DNA of 38,560 bases from Clostridia bacterium (GCA_900763875.1 CAAFLX010000010.1:1-38560); one strand, 5' to 3'. Counted from the first letter of the stretch, positions 15,549 through 24,518 are shown. Numbers and translations: made by a program. Notes: generated by a model not told the origin, from the letters alone.

Positions 15549-16820
15549 TTATTTAACTATAATTGCGGAGCGTTCAGCCCCCACCGACACATACTTCACC
15601 CTGCAATCAACCGCTTGCTCGATAAATTCAATGTACTTGCGAGCGTTGAGGGGAAGATCCTCATAACGGCGGCAAGAGGCAGTGGAGCAATTCCAACCGT
15701 CAAGGTAGATGACGTTTGGCGTTGCGATGTTGAGAGCCTCGCCGGATGGAAATTCGGTGACGGTTGTGCCGTTGACATCATAGCTGACGCAGACGGGGAT
15801 TTTTTCCATTGTGTCGAGAATGTCGAGCTTGGTGAGGGCGATTTCGGTTGCAGCTTGAACCATACAACCGTACTTGGACGCAACGACGTCAAATCCGCCG
15901 ACTCTGCGCGGACGACCAGTTGCCGCGCCGTACTCGCCGCCTGCTTGACGGAGCTTTTCTGCCTCGTCGCCGAACATCTCTGCCGTGAACGGGCCTTCGC
16001 CGACGCAAGTGGAATATGCTTTCATAACGCCGATTGCCTTTTCCACTTTGTGGTTGGGTATGCCTGCGCCGACAGGGCCGTATGCGGTGATTGTGGACGA
16101 GCTTGTTGTGTAGGGATAAATGCCGAAGTCGATGTCGCGCAATGCGCCGAGCTGTGCTTCGAGCATAACGTTTTTGCCTGCTTTGAGAGCCTTGTCAAGG
16201 TAGTAACCGGTGTCGCAGATATAGTCTTTGAGCGGTGTGCCGTAGGTGTCGAACCATTCGAGCAAACCCTCGACAGTGTAGCCCTCGGAGTGATACGCGC
16301 CCTCGATGGTGAGGTTTTTCCACTCGACGATGGTTTCAAGACGGGAGCGAAGATATTCGGGGTGAAGAATGTCGCCCATGCGAATTGCTTTTTTCATATA
16401 CTTGTCCGCATAAATGGGGGAGATACCTCTTCTTGTCGAGCCGAATTTCTTGTCGCCGAGTCTGTCCTCTTCAAGGCAGTCTTGCGCCACGTTGTAGGGG
16501 CAGCACACAACCGCTTTGTCGCTGATTTTGAGGTTGTCGGGAGTGATTGATATTCCGCCTTCTCTGAGCCTTGCGATTTCTTTGCAAAGGTGCTCGATGT
16601 CAACCACCATACCGTTGCCCATAACGTTGACTTTGTCCTCGCGCAAAATTGCCGACGGCAAAAGATTGAGCACAAATTTGCCCTTGTCGTTGATGACGGT
16701 GTGACCTGCGTTGTTGCCGCCTTGATAGCGAACGACAACGTCTTGTTCTTCGGAAAGCAAGTCAACCATTCTGCCCTTGCCTTCGTCGCCCCAGTTGATA
16801 CCAACAATCGATGTAAGCAT
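15549..16820 (-). CDS. purA: Adenylosuccinate synthetase
   Basis: A 423-residue enzyme converting IMP, aspartate and GTP to adenylosuccinate, the first committed step to AMP. Hallmarks are the P-loop-like GINWGDEGKGRMVDLL at the N-terminus, GGNNAGHT (about 34-41) with the catalytic His, the STRRGISP segment that contacts IMP, and the late VGGFDVVASKYGCMV and RYEDLP regions. Length is normal. AGAGG precedes the ATG. It is the second gene of a purB-purA operon, 44 nt after purB. Together with PurB it completes the IMP-to-AMP branch. Confidence 0.97.
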   Translation of the reverse strand: MLTSIVGINWGDEGKGRMVDLLSEEQDVVVRYQGGNNAGHTVINDKGKFVLNLLPSAILREDKVNVMGNGMVVDIEHLCKEIARLREGGISITPDNLKISDKAVVCCPYNVAQDCLEEDRLGDKKFGSTRRGISPIYADKYMKKAIRMGDILHPEYLRSRLETIVEWKNLTIEGAYHSEGYTVEGLLEWFDTYGTPLKDYICDTGYYLDKALKAGKNVMLEAQLGALRDIDFGIYPYTTSSSTITAYGPVGAGIPNHKVEKAIGVMKAYSTCVGEGPFTAEMFGDEAEKLRQAGGEYGAATGRPRRVGGFDVVASKYGCMVQAATEIALTKLDILDTMEKIPVCVSYDVNGTTVTEFPSGEALNIATPNVIYLDGWNCSTASCRRYEDLPLNARKYIEFIEQAVDCRVKYVSVGAERSAIIVK

Positions 16821-16864
16821 ACTTATACCTCTAAAAAATTTTATTCAATGAAAATTTCGTCCTT

Positions 16865-18295
16865 TCAGACGTTGATTGCGCTTGTTGCTCCGATGTTGTT
16901 TTTGTTGCTTTCGAGCAACGGGTCTACAACTTCGGATATATATTCTTCAACCTGCTTTTCCGCTCTGCCGGTGAACGCTTTGACGTCGAGAATGGAGTCA
17001 AGCTCCTCTTTTGTGAGGTTGAAAGTCTTGTCGTTGAGGATTCTGTCGAGAAGGTCGTTTTCCTTGCCGTCGAGCTTCACTGCCTTTGACGCCGCAACGG
17101 AATGTTGCCTTATCGCCTCGTGCAACACCTGTCTGTCGCCGCCCTTTTTTGAAACGCAGTACATCAGGATATTTTCGGTTGCCATAAAGGGCAATTCATC
17201 GTTCAAGTGTTTGGCGATAATGCGCGGATAGAGGGTTAAACCCCCGATTATGTTGTTGTAAAGTGCCAGTATTGCGTCAACAGCCAAAAATGCTTCGGGG
17301 ATTGCGATGCGGCGATTCGCACTGTCGTCAAGCGTCCTTTCAAACCATTGCGCGGACGCGGTGATGGCAGGATTCATACTGTCGCAAATGACGTATCTTG
17401 CAAGCGACGCCATACGCTCGCTGCGCATTGGGTTGCGCTTGTACGCCATTGCCGACGAGCCGATTTGCTTGGATTCAAAAGGCTCTTCAACCTCTTTGAG
17501 ATGGGACAAAAGTCGAATATCGTTTGAAAATTTGGTTGCGCTTTGGGCAATCGAGCAAAGCACCGAAAGCACGTTGTAATCGACTTTTCTCGAATAGGTT
17601 TGACCGCTCACGCAATACGTGCCGTCAAAGCCCGTCTTTTGTGCGATTGCTCTGTCGAGAGCTTTGACTTTTTCGTCGTCGCCCTCGAAAAGTTCGAGAA
17701 AACTTGCAGCCGTGCCCGTCGTGCCTTTGCAACCGAGCAGGCGCAGTCTTGAAAGCTGAAAATCGAGATTGTCAAGGTCGGATACGAGGTCTTGGATATA
17801 GAGCGTTGCTCTCTTGCCGACGGTTGTGGGTTGCGCCGCTTGAAAATGAGTGTAAGCAAGAGTTGCAAGCGACTTGTTTTGCATTGCAAAGTCGCGCAAA
17901 GTTTTGATTGTTGCCAAAAGCTGCTCGCGAAGAACAATCAAACCCTCTTTCATTTGGATAACGTCGGTGTTGTCACCGACAAAACAGCTCGTTGCGCCGA
18001 GGTGTATGATTGGTTTTGCCTTGGGACACGCCTCGCCGAAAGTGAGCACGTGCGCCATAACGTCGTGACGAACTTCCCTTTCCTTTTGAGCCGCCATGTC
18101 GTAATCGATGTCGGTTGCGTGCGCCTTCATTTCGTCGATTTGCTCGTCGGTGATGTCGATGCCCAGCTCCTTTTCAGCCTCGGCAAGGGCAATCCAGAGT
18201 TTGCGCCAAGTGCCGAATTTGAAGTCGGGCGAGAAAACGTATTGCATCTTTTTGCTTGCATACCTTTGGCAAAGCGGAGACACGTAAGAGTCCAT
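16865..18295 (-). CDS. purB: Adenylosuccinate lyase
   Basis: A 476-residue fumarase/aspartase-superfamily enzyme. It releases fumarate from adenylosuccinate and from SAICAR. Conserved blocks include REVRHDVMAHV, HLGATSCFVGDNTD with the catalytic region, AYTHFQAAQPTTVGKR, and the signature GSSAMAYKRNPMRSE bearing the mobile catalytic serine. The length fits the longer clostridial and eukaryote-like PurB group. The start at 18295 is chosen over an upstream in-frame extension because AGAGG precedes it and the extension overlaps the leader hairpin. It is first in the operon with purA. Confidence 0.96.
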   Translation of the reverse strand: MDSYVSPLCQRYASKKMQYVFSPDFKFGTWRKLWIALAEAEKELGIDITDEQIDEMKAHATDIDYDMAAQKEREVRHDVMAHVLTFGEACPKAKPIIHLGATSCFVGDNTDVIQMKEGLIVLREQLLATIKTLRDFAMQNKSLATLAYTHFQAAQPTTVGKRATLYIQDLVSDLDNLDFQLSRLRLLGCKGTTGTAASFLELFEGDDEKVKALDRAIAQKTGFDGTYCVSGQTYSRKVDYNVLSVLCSIAQSATKFSNDIRLLSHLKEVEEPFESKQIGSSAMAYKRNPMRSERMASLARYVICDSMNPAITASAQWFERTLDDSANRRIAIPEAFLAVDAILALYNNIIGGLTLYPRIIAKHLNDELPFMATENILMYCVSKKGGDRQVLHEAIRQHSVAASKAVKLDGKENDLLDRILNDKTFNLTKEELDSILDVKAFTGRAEKQVEEYISEVVDPLLESNKNNIGATSAINV

Positions 18296-18314
18296 ACAAA
18301 CCTCTGACAAACAA

Positions 18315-18367
18315 AAAGTGTTCAGACCTTTTTCAACCGTATGGTTAAAAAAAAATATGAACACTTT
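18315..18367 (-). promoter_or_regulatory. Terminator-like hairpin in the purB-purA leader
   Basis: On the transcript, AAAGTGTTCA pairs with TGAACACTTT, with an inner TTTTTAACC-ATAC-GGTTGAAAAA stem, and a short T-rich stretch follows. It lies between the promoter and the purB start, so it could attenuate transcription. No purine-riboswitch core or clear anti-terminator was recognised. Confidence 0.5.
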
Positions 18368-18392
18368 GCTTGCTTATTTATTTTCTACAAGT

Positions 18393-18421
18393 ATAGTAAC
18401 ACCGAAAAGTGCGTTTGTCAA
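18393..18421 (-). promoter_or_regulatory. Promoter of purB-purA
   Basis: TTGACA (18416-18421), a 17-bp spacer and TACTAT (18393-18398) on the minus strand, giving a leader of about 90 nt. Confidence 0.7.
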
Positions 18422-18643
18422 GGCAATTATGCCCTTAAAAATTTGAAGTCGGGCACAAACTTCCACGCTTGAAAAACGAGAGGGATTGTCGGTTGAGGCA
18501 AAACACGGCGAAAGTATAAATTTTGCGTTTGTTTTATAAATGAATAGAATTGTGAATTTTATCCAATATTTGTGAATAAATACAGCGTTTTTGATGTATA
18601 AATATCCATTTTGTTTATACAAGTTTTTTTTATGCCATTTCTT

Positions 18644-18671
18644 TTGACTTTTGGAATAATATGTCTATAAT
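18644..18671 (+). promoter_or_regulatory. Sigma-A promoter of glnN that fixes its start codon
   Basis: TTGACT (18644-18649), a 16-bp spacer and TATAAT (18666-18671). The -10 box lies inside a possible coding extension beginning at 18661, so translation must begin further downstream. Confidence 0.8.
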
Positions 18672-18702
18672 CGAATCTAGAAAACTTTGGAGATACACTT
18701 TT

Positions 18703-20781
18703 ATGTTGATGTCGGATTTGTACGGAAGCATGGTCTTTGACGATAGAGTGATGAGCCTGAGATTGCCCAAGGAAACCTATCGCGAACTCAAAAGATGTTG
18801 CGCGCTCGATTTGCCCCTCTCAAGAGAAACGGCAAACGTCATCGCAAACGAAATGAAAGATTGGGCGGTGGAAAAAGGCGTGACGCACTTCACGCATTGG
18901 TTTCAACCTCTGACGGGAATCACCGCCGAAAAGCACGATTCTTTCATCGCTCCGACAAAGAACGGCGGCGTTATTATGGAATTGAGCGGCAAGGAGCTTA
19001 TCAAAGGCGAACCCGACGCAAGCTCTTTTCCAAACGGCGGATTGCGCTCGACTTTCGAGGCAAGAGGCTACACCGCTTGGGACCCGACGTCCTACGCATT
19101 CATAAAGGACGGCATTTTGTGTATCCCGACAGCGTTTTGCTCATACAACGGCGATGCCCTTGACAAGAAAACTCCGCTCTTGCGCTCTATGGAGGCAATC
19201 AACCGCCAAGGCACGAGATTGCTTTCGATACTCGGCAAAAAAACCGAGCGCATAAACGTGTCGGTAGGCCCGGAACAGGAATATTTCCTCATCGACACAG
19301 CTCTTTTTGAAAAGAGAAAAGATTTGTTCTATACCGGGCGCACCCTGTTCGGCGCGCGTCCTCCCAAGGGACAGGAACTTTCAGACCACTATTTCGGTGC
19401 AATCAAGCCCCGCGTGGCAAAGTATATGCGCGAGCTTGACGAGGAGCTTTGGAAACTCGGCATATTGGCAAAGACCAAGCACAACGAGGTTGCCCCCGCC
19501 CAACACGAATTTGCGCCAATCTACACCACCGTCAACGTCGCAACCGACCAAAATCAGCTCACTATGGAGATTATGAAAAAGGTTGCGGCAAAACACAATA
19601 TGACTTGCCTTCTGCACGAAAAGCCTTTCGACGGCGTAAACGGAAGCGGCAAACACAACAACTGGTCGATTTCAACTGACTCGGGCAATCTGCTCGACCC
19701 CGGGAAAAGCCCTCAAGACAACGCGCAATTTTTGCTTATGCTCGCGGCGGTCATTGCGGCAGTTGACACCCACCAAGACCTTATGCGTATAGCAGTTGCA
19801 TCCGCGTCCAACGACCACCGTCTCGGCGCGCACGAAGCACCGCCCGCAATCGTGAGTATGTTCCTCGGCGAAGAACTCACGGGCATCTTGCAAGCAATCG
19901 CCGACGGGCGCACCTATTCAAGGCGCGCAAAGTGCGAAGTTGAAATCGGCGTACACGTCCTGCCCAAATTCTCCATGGACTCGTCGGACAGAAACCGCAC
20001 CTCGCCGTTTGCGTTTACGGGCAATAAGTTTGAATTCCGTATGCCCGGCTCATCGCAATCCATTGCAAGCGTAAACCTTGTCCTCAACGCCATAATGGCG
20101 GAGCAATTTGAAAACTTTGCCGACGAACTCGAAACCGTTTCGGACATAAATCAAGGCATCACCGACATCATCAAGAGAGTGATGACAGAGCACGGCAAAA
20201 TCATTTTCAACGGCAACAACTACTCGGACGAATGGACGAAAGAGGCGCAAAGACGCGGACTGCTCAACCTGTCCTCAACAATTGACGCTCTGCCGTATAT
20301 CACAAGCCAAAAGAACGTCGAAATGTTCAAGCGTATGCACATTTTCAGCGAGGCGGAACTCAAATCGCGTGAGGACATCTACGTGCAAAACTACTGCAAG
20401 TTGCTCAACATCGAGGCAATGACGATGCTGGATATGGCGACAATGAGCATCATTCCCGCGGTTGTCAAATACAAGGGCGACGTTGCAAAATCGGCAAACG
20501 AAAGCCTTGCACTCGGCGTTGAGGCGGACGAAGAAAAAGCGATTTGTCTTGAACTTGCCTCGCATCTCAAAGACGCAACCGCTTGCGTTGCGGCATTGAG
20601 AAATGCCCTGAAAAAAGCACACGTTCTAGGCGAAAACTTGGAAGGCGGACGTTGCTATCACGACGAAGTTCTCTCTGCGATGGCAAACCTAAGAAAGGTT
20701 GTGGACGAGATGGAATTGCTCACCGCAAAAGAGTATTGGCCTTTGCCGTCATACGGCGATTTGCTCTTTTCCGTACATTAA
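18703..20781 (+). CDS. glnN: Type III glutamine synthetase (GlnN)
   Basis: A 692-residue enzyme making glutamine from glutamate, ammonia and ATP. The size (about 700 residues) and the N-terminal LYGSMVFDDRVMSLRLPKETY identify the GSIII family, not the 440-residue GSI. Active-site blocks include VGPEQEYFLID (metal-binding Glu residues), KTKHNEVAPAQHEFAPI, LLHEKPFDGVNGSGKHNNWS (catalytic loop with His) and NRTSPFAFTGNKFEFR. The ATG at 18661 is excluded because the promoter -10 box overlaps it. The ATG at 18703 has GGAG 10 nt upstream and matches the family N-terminus. It is monocistronic, with a terminator at 20827. Confidence 0.96.
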   Translation: MLMSDLYGSMVFDDRVMSLRLPKETYRELKRCCALDLPLSRETANVIANEMKDWAVEKGVTHFTHWFQPLTGITAEKHDSFIAPTKNGGVIMELSGKELIKGEPDASSFPNGGLRSTFEARGYTAWDPTSYAFIKDGILCIPTAFCSYNGDALDKKTPLLRSMEAINRQGTRLLSILGKKTERINVSVGPEQEYFLIDTALFEKRKDLFYTGRTLFGARPPKGQELSDHYFGAIKPRVAKYMRELDEELWKLGILAKTKHNEVAPAQHEFAPIYTTVNVATDQNQLTMEIMKKVAAKHNMTCLLHEKPFDGVNGSGKHNNWSISTDSGNLLDPGKSPQDNAQFLLMLAAVIAAVDTHQDLMRIAVASASNDHRLGAHEAPPAIVSMFLGEELTGILQAIADGRTYSRRAKCEVEIGVHVLPKFSMDSSDRNRTSPFAFTGNKFEFRMPGSSQSIASVNLVLNAIMAEQFENFADELETVSDINQGITDIIKRVMTEHGKIIFNGNNYSDEWTKEAQRRGLLNLSSTIDALPYITSQKNVEMFKRMHIFSEAELKSREDIYVQNYCKLLNIEAMTMLDMATMSIIPAVVKYKGDVAKSANESLALGVEADEEKAICLELASHLKDATACVAALRNALKKAHVLGENLEGGRCYHDEVLSAMANLRKVVDEMELLTAKEYWPLPSYGDLLFSVH

Positions 20782-20826
20782 TCAAAAAAACGGACAAAAA
20801 TCACACAATCAAACGTTTACATATGC

Positions 20827-20853
20827 AAAAGCGACGGAAAAACCGTCGCTTTT
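20827..20853. terminator. Terminator between convergent glnN and transketolase genes
   Basis: 11-bp perfect stem AAAAGCGACGG / CCGTCGCTTTT with an AAAAA loop and T-rich flank; symmetric enough to work in both directions. Confidence 0.88.
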
Positions 20854-20925
20854 GTCATATTTGCTTTGTTTTTATCTTTTGTGTTTCGGTTGCGCTTCGA
20901 GCGTTTTGTCCGCGCTATTTGCCGA

Positions 20926-21867
20926 TTATCTCTTGTTTGCCACAAGCTCTTTTGCCGCCGCCACGATATCGTTTGCGGTGATGTGGTATTGCTCGCTCAA
21001 GTATGCGTTTTTGCCGACTTGACCGAACTCGTCCTTGACGCCGACAAATCTCATAGGAACGGGAGAGTGTTGGCAAACGACCTCTGCAACCGCGCTGCCA
21101 AGTCCGTTGACGACGTTGTGATTTTCACAAGTGACGATTGCGCCCGTTTCGTTTGCGCACTTGACGATTGCGTCCTTGTCAATGGGTTTCCAAGTGTGGA
21201 TATTCACCACTCTTGCATCAACGCCTTCTTCTTTCAAAAGCTCCGCCGCCTCGACCGCTCTTGCAACCATAATGCCGCTTGCAATCAAGGTCACATCCTT
21301 GCCCTCTCTTACGGTGATTGCCTTGCCAAGCTCGAAATTCAAAGAATCGTCAAACACTTTTTCCGCTTTCTTGCGTTGCAAGCGAACGTAGACAGAGCCG
21401 GGATAATCGATGATTTGGTCAACGGCTTTTTCAAGCATAGTTGCGTCGGTCGGCTCGAAACAAACCATTTGCGGCACGGCTCTCATAAGCGACATATCTT
21501 CAAACGGCATATGCGTGCCGCCGTTGTACTCCGCCGTCACGCCCGGGTCTGTGCCGACAATCTTGACGTGTTGGTGCGCATAGGCTATGGAAATGAAAAT
21601 TTGGTCGTAACATCTGCGAGTTGCAAACGGGCCGAAACTGTATGCAAACGGAATCTTGCCCATTGTGGACATACCTGCTGCAATGCCCATCATATTTTGC
21701 TCGGCAATGCCGACGTTCACAAATCTTTCGGGAAAGGCTTGTTTGAACACTTTGGTTGCGTGACAACTCATAAGGTCGGCTTCGATGACGACGATACGAT
21801 TGTCGGTTTTTGCTCTTTCAACGAGAGCGTTTGCCAGCGTTTGGCGCATTTCTCTTTCATCGGTCAT
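20926..21867 (-). CDS. Transketolase, C-terminal subunit
   Basis: A 313-residue protein corresponding to the pyrimidine-binding and C-terminal domains of transketolase. It has VVIEADLM, the PERFVNVGIAEQNMMGIAAG block with the conserved Glu that activates thiamine diphosphate, and FATRRCYDQIFISIAY. The last third is the Rossmann-like domain (DVTLIASGIMVARAVEAAELL). It pairs with the adjacent N-terminal subunit to move two-carbon units in the non-oxidative pentose phosphate pathway. Its start is 3 nt after the stop of the partner gene, with GGGGAGG inside the end of that gene, implying coupled translation. Splitting into two genes is common in Clostridia and archaea and is not a frameshift here. 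Confidence 0.95.
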   Translation of the reverse strand: MTDEREMRQTLANALVERAKTDNRIVVIEADLMSCHATKVFKQAFPERFVNVGIAEQNMMGIAAGMSTMGKIPFAYSFGPFATRRCYDQIFISIAYAHQHVKIVGTDPGVTAEYNGGTHMPFEDMSLMRAVPQMVCFEPTDATMLEKAVDQIIDYPGSVYVRLQRKKAEKVFDDSLNFELGKAITVREGKDVTLIASGIMVARAVEAAELLKEEGVDARVVNIHTWKPIDKDAIVKCANETGAIVTCENHNVVNGLGSAVAEVVCQHSPVPMRFVGVKDEFGQVGKNAYLSEQYHITANDIVAAAKELVANKR

Positions 21868-21870
21868 CGC

Positions 21871-22686
21871 TCAATACCTCCCCGTTTCCTTTCTCCACAT
21901 ATCCTCGGATATGCTCATACTGTGGCAGTTTGCAACCACCTCCGCAAATGACGCGCCCTTGCCCTTTATGGTGTTGAGCACAATCATATTTGCCTTTTCG
22001 TGCTGTGCTTTTGCGTTGTCGATTGCGTTTGAAATCGCATCCAAATCGTGACCGTCGATGCTCTGCACGTAGAATCCGAACGACGCCCACTTGTCCTCGA
22101 CGGGCGCAAGCTCGTTGATTTCGGAAACAGGCCCGTCAAGCTGCATCTTGTTGTAGTCCAAAAGCACGATGAGATTGTCAAGATGATTTGAGCCTGCAAA
22201 CATACTTGCCTCCCAAATCTGTCCCTCTTGGCTCTCGCCGTCACCTATAAAGCAGTAAATCGTAGCGGGATTTTTGTCCATTTTTGCAGCCACCGCCATA
22301 CCCACCGCGCAAGACAAACCCTGTCCGAGCGAGCCTGCCGTCATATCGATGCCGGGAGTCTTGTTCATATCGCAGTGAGAGGGGAGATTCGTGCCGTTTT
22401 GGTTGAGCGTGCAAAGCCATTCTTTGGGGAAATATCCCAAATCCGCCAGCACCGCGTACATCGCAGGGCCTGCGTGTCCTTTTGACATAATCACCCTGTC
22501 ACGATCTGCTTTTTGAGGATTTTTGGGGTCAACGTTTGCTTTTGAATAATAAATGACCGTCAGAGCGTCCATAACAGACATCGCACCGCCGATGTGTCCC
22601 GAGCCGAATCTGCCAATCGTCTCGATTACGTCGTCGCGAAGTTGTCTGGCCTTGGCGGTCAAAAACTGTTTTTGAGTAGTATCCAT
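21871..22686 (-). CDS. Transketolase, N-terminal subunit
   Basis: A 271-residue protein with the diphosphate-binding domain of transketolase. Key blocks are GRFGSGHIGGAMSVMDAL, MSKGHAGPAMYAVLAD, GSLGQGLSCAVGMAVAAK, and the thiamine-diphosphate motif GDGESQEGQIWEA...DYNKMQLDG. It supplies the cofactor-binding half of the split enzyme; the partner gene follows directly. The start at 22686 is set by AGGAGG 7 nt upstream. A promoter lies at 22712-22740, so the pair forms its own operon, separate from the gene at 22768. Confidence 0.95.
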   Translation of the reverse strand: MDTTQKQFLTAKARQLRDDVIETIGRFGSGHIGGAMSVMDALTVIYYSKANVDPKNPQKADRDRVIMSKGHAGPAMYAVLADLGYFPKEWLCTLNQNGTNLPSHCDMNKTPGIDMTAGSLGQGLSCAVGMAVAAKMDKNPATIYCFIGDGESQEGQIWEASMFAGSNHLDNLIVLLDYNKMQLDGPVSEINELAPVEDKWASFGFYVQSIDGHDLDAISNAIDNAKAQHEKANMIVLNTIKGKGASFAEVVANCHSMSISEDMWRKETGRY

Positions 22687-22711
22687 GCTACGCCTCCTGC
22701 TTGATAAACAC

Positions 22712-22740
22712 AGTATAGCATTTACGCGTGCGCTTTTCAA
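22712..22740 (-). promoter_or_regulatory. Promoter of the transketolase operon
   Basis: TTGAAA (22735-22740), a 17-bp spacer and TATACT (22712-22717) with an extended -10 TGC. Confidence 0.8.
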
Positions 22741-22767
22741 GCATAACGGGCGTTTTGCATACGCTTT

Positions 22768-23205
22768 TTACAATCTTATTCCGATAAGCGCGCTCGCCTT
22801 TTGTTTGAGCCGCTCTTTTTCCTCGTCGGTGAGTTTGGCGACAAATACGTCGCTGCGCTGTTTGGCAAGCGCAAACATCTTGTATTCGCTCATTTTTGCA
22901 ATTTCGGGAAAATCCACTCCGCCGCCCGTCCGCTTTGCAAAATCATACAACAAAATAACGCACCTCGCCTTTTGCTCGTCTATGTCGTATCTTGCCGCAA
23001 TGGCGCGCACCGTCCTGTCGCTCTTTGAGGAAATCACCTTTTCTTTGGCAATATCCTCTTCATAAAATTTGACCATTTCGGGCGTGAGCATATCGCAAAG
23101 TCCTGCCTCGGCAACGCGCCTCTCTCCGCAAAAATATCCAAACGCAATCCCCACGGCAAACAGCGCAAGTATTGCAATCGTCCACACTCTTTTTGAAAGT
23201 TGCAT
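22768..23205 (-). CDS. Small membrane-anchored protein of unknown function
   Basis: A 145-residue protein with an N-terminal membrane segment (about 8-26, VWTIAILALFAVGIAFGYF). The remainder is mostly helical and charged, with a stretch SDRTVRAIAARYDIDEQKAR that looks like a short helix-turn-helix but is not a recognised family. No lipobox is visible, so the N-terminus is probably an uncleaved anchor with the rest outside. The start at 23205 has a strong GGAGGTG site. It is followed by, but transcriptionally separable from, the transketolase operon. Function not recognised. Confidence 0.75.
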   Translation of the reverse strand: MQLSKRVWTIAILALFAVGIAFGYFCGERRVAEAGLCDMLTPEMVKFYEEDIAKEKVISSKSDRTVRAIAARYDIDEQKARCVILLYDFAKRTGGGVDFPEIAKMSEYKMFALAKQRSDVFVAKLTDEEKERLKQKASALIGIRL

Positions 23206-23255
23206 ATATCACCTCCGCCTTATTTTGCGTTCTTCGCGCGGTTTTATGCGATGGA

Positions 23256-23740
23256 CAGGGTGTTCTCTTAAATGCAACTTCCTTTTGTTTCACGTGTTTT
23301 GTTCTTTCTCTACAAGAGTTGGACGGCGTGTACCCTAAATTAGATGTACCCCCTCTTTCCCTAACGGGCTTTTCTCCCACCACTCAAATAGGGGCAATTC
23401 TCTGCAAGAATATCCGTCGTTCGCGGGGGAGACAGTCGGCACTCGCATAGATAGGGGCATTTCTCTCATTGTGCCACTTCGCCTGCGTGGCGGCTACGCA
23501 ACAGAATGCCACGCATTCTCGTACTATTCGTCAAGCTCGGCGCTCAAATTCTCGCCACCGTTGCGGCTCGTGTTCCGTCTTTGAAGCTGCACATTCCGTT
23601 TATAAGAACGCTTTGAATGAGTGTTCGTTCGGGTGTGGGTGTCCCACCCGTGTCATTCCGAGGGAACGAAGTGACCGTGGGAATCTAGCCGTCAGGCGCA
23701 CTCCGAATAAACACATTCCGCGTATAAGTACGCCTTGAAT
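23256..23740 (+). repeat. Dispersed intergenic repeat, copy C (diverged)
   Basis: The most diverged copy, lying between two divergent genes. The CTCTACAAGAGTTGGAC block, the core hairpin and the TTCCG..TATAAG end are recognisable, but the CACCG/CGGTG hairpin is replaced. The core stem is TGCGTGGC (23484-23491) / GCCACGCA (23508-23515) around the same 16-nt loop as the other copies. It has an extra segment (ATTCCGAGGGAACGAAGTGA, then GTGGGAATC) that resembles widespread short palindromic intergenic repeats, and a second partial right end. No gene is supported. Confidence 0.75.
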
Positions 23741-23770
23741 AAAAACCCTCTTTATTTTTGCAAAAGGGTG

Positions 23771-23779
23771 TGATATAAT
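23771..23779 (+). promoter_or_regulatory. Extended -10 promoter, leaderless geometry
   Basis: TGATATAAT is a perfect extended -10 element. The ATG follows after 9 nt with no Shine-Dalgarno. The -35 region is poor. Confidence 0.65.
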
Positions 23780-23788
23780 GGTTGCATT

Positions 23789-24460
23789 ATGGAACACGAC
23801 GACAAGATAAAGGTTGACATTTACGATTTTGACAAGACAGCAATTCCTTATGACAGCGCGTTGCATTATTGGTTTTGGAGCATGGCGCACTGCCCTTGGA
23901 CGCTCGTTTTGCTGCCGTTCCAACTGTTTTGGGGATTTTTGATGGTCACCAAAATTTTACCCGTGCCTATTTTCAAGAAGATAGCATTCAATTTCGTGCG
24001 CCTTTTGAACACCGAAAAAACCGTCAAAAAGTATTGGGATAAACACGAAAAGGACATCTACGACTTTTTCAAGCCCGAAAATCGCGACCCGAACAGAAAA
24101 ACCGTGCTCATCAGCGCAAGCCCCGATTTCCTCATCGAGGAGATTGCAAAGCGAATGAAAATCGACTATTGCATCGCAACTCCGCACAGCAAAAAGAACG
24201 GGCATTTGCTCGGCAACGTGTGCCGCAAAGAGGAAAAAGTGCGCCGCCTCAACGAGATTTTGCCAAATATCGAGGTCGAAAACGTGTATAGCGACAGCCT
24301 CGACCACGACAGATATATCTTTGCGCTTGGCAAACATTGCTATCTTGCCAACAAAGGCAACCTCGAAGAAATCGACTTCCCCTCCGCCGTCAAAGCATAC
24401 GATGAGGCTCAAACCAAAAAGTCCAAAAAAAGGAAGGCTACAAAGCGTCGCGACAAATAA
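23789..24460 (+). CDS. HAD-IB family phosphatase (phosphoserine-phosphatase-like)
   Basis: A 223-residue HAD hydrolase. Motif I is D13-F-D15-K-T17, motif II LISASPD, and motif IV YSDSLDHDR, the HAD-IB arrangement shared with phosphoserine phosphatases. A hydrophobic stretch at about 27-60 (HYWFWSMAHCPWTLVLLPFQ onward) replaces part of the usual cap and may dip into the membrane. The C-terminus is a Lys/Arg-rich tail. The substrate may be a phospholipid-pathway or small phosphoester; this cannot be decided. There is no Shine-Dalgarno and a TATAAT box lies 9 nt before the ATG, so the mRNA may be leaderless. Confidence 0.85.
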   Translation: MEHDDKIKVDIYDFDKTAIPYDSALHYWFWSMAHCPWTLVLLPFQLFWGFLMVTKILPVPIFKKIAFNFVRLLNTEKTVKKYWDKHEKDIYDFFKPENRDPNRKTVLISASPDFLIEEIAKRMKIDYCIATPHSKKNGHLLGNVCRKEEKVRRLNEILPNIEVENVYSDSLDHDRYIFALGKHCYLANKGNLEEIDFPSAVKAYDEAQTKKSKKRKATKRRDK

Positions 24461-24518
24461 ACCCCATTGGCAATCCAAACCGTTTTGACAACTTGCGACT
24501 AACATTATATCCGATACG

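Noticed and set aside
15549..18421. Purine riboswitch controlling purB-purA
   Set aside because: No three-way junction with the conserved purine-aptamer loops was recognised; only a terminator-like hairpin is present.
20926..22686. Transketolase frameshift or pseudogene
   Set aside because: Both halves have their own starts and ribosome sites, and a two-gene transketolase is normal in Clostridia and archaea.
23650..23700. Tandem palindrome resembling ATTCC...GGGAAT as a separate insertion element
   Set aside because: It resembles short palindromic repeats common in many genomes, but only one copy is visible here, so it is described as part of repeat copy C.
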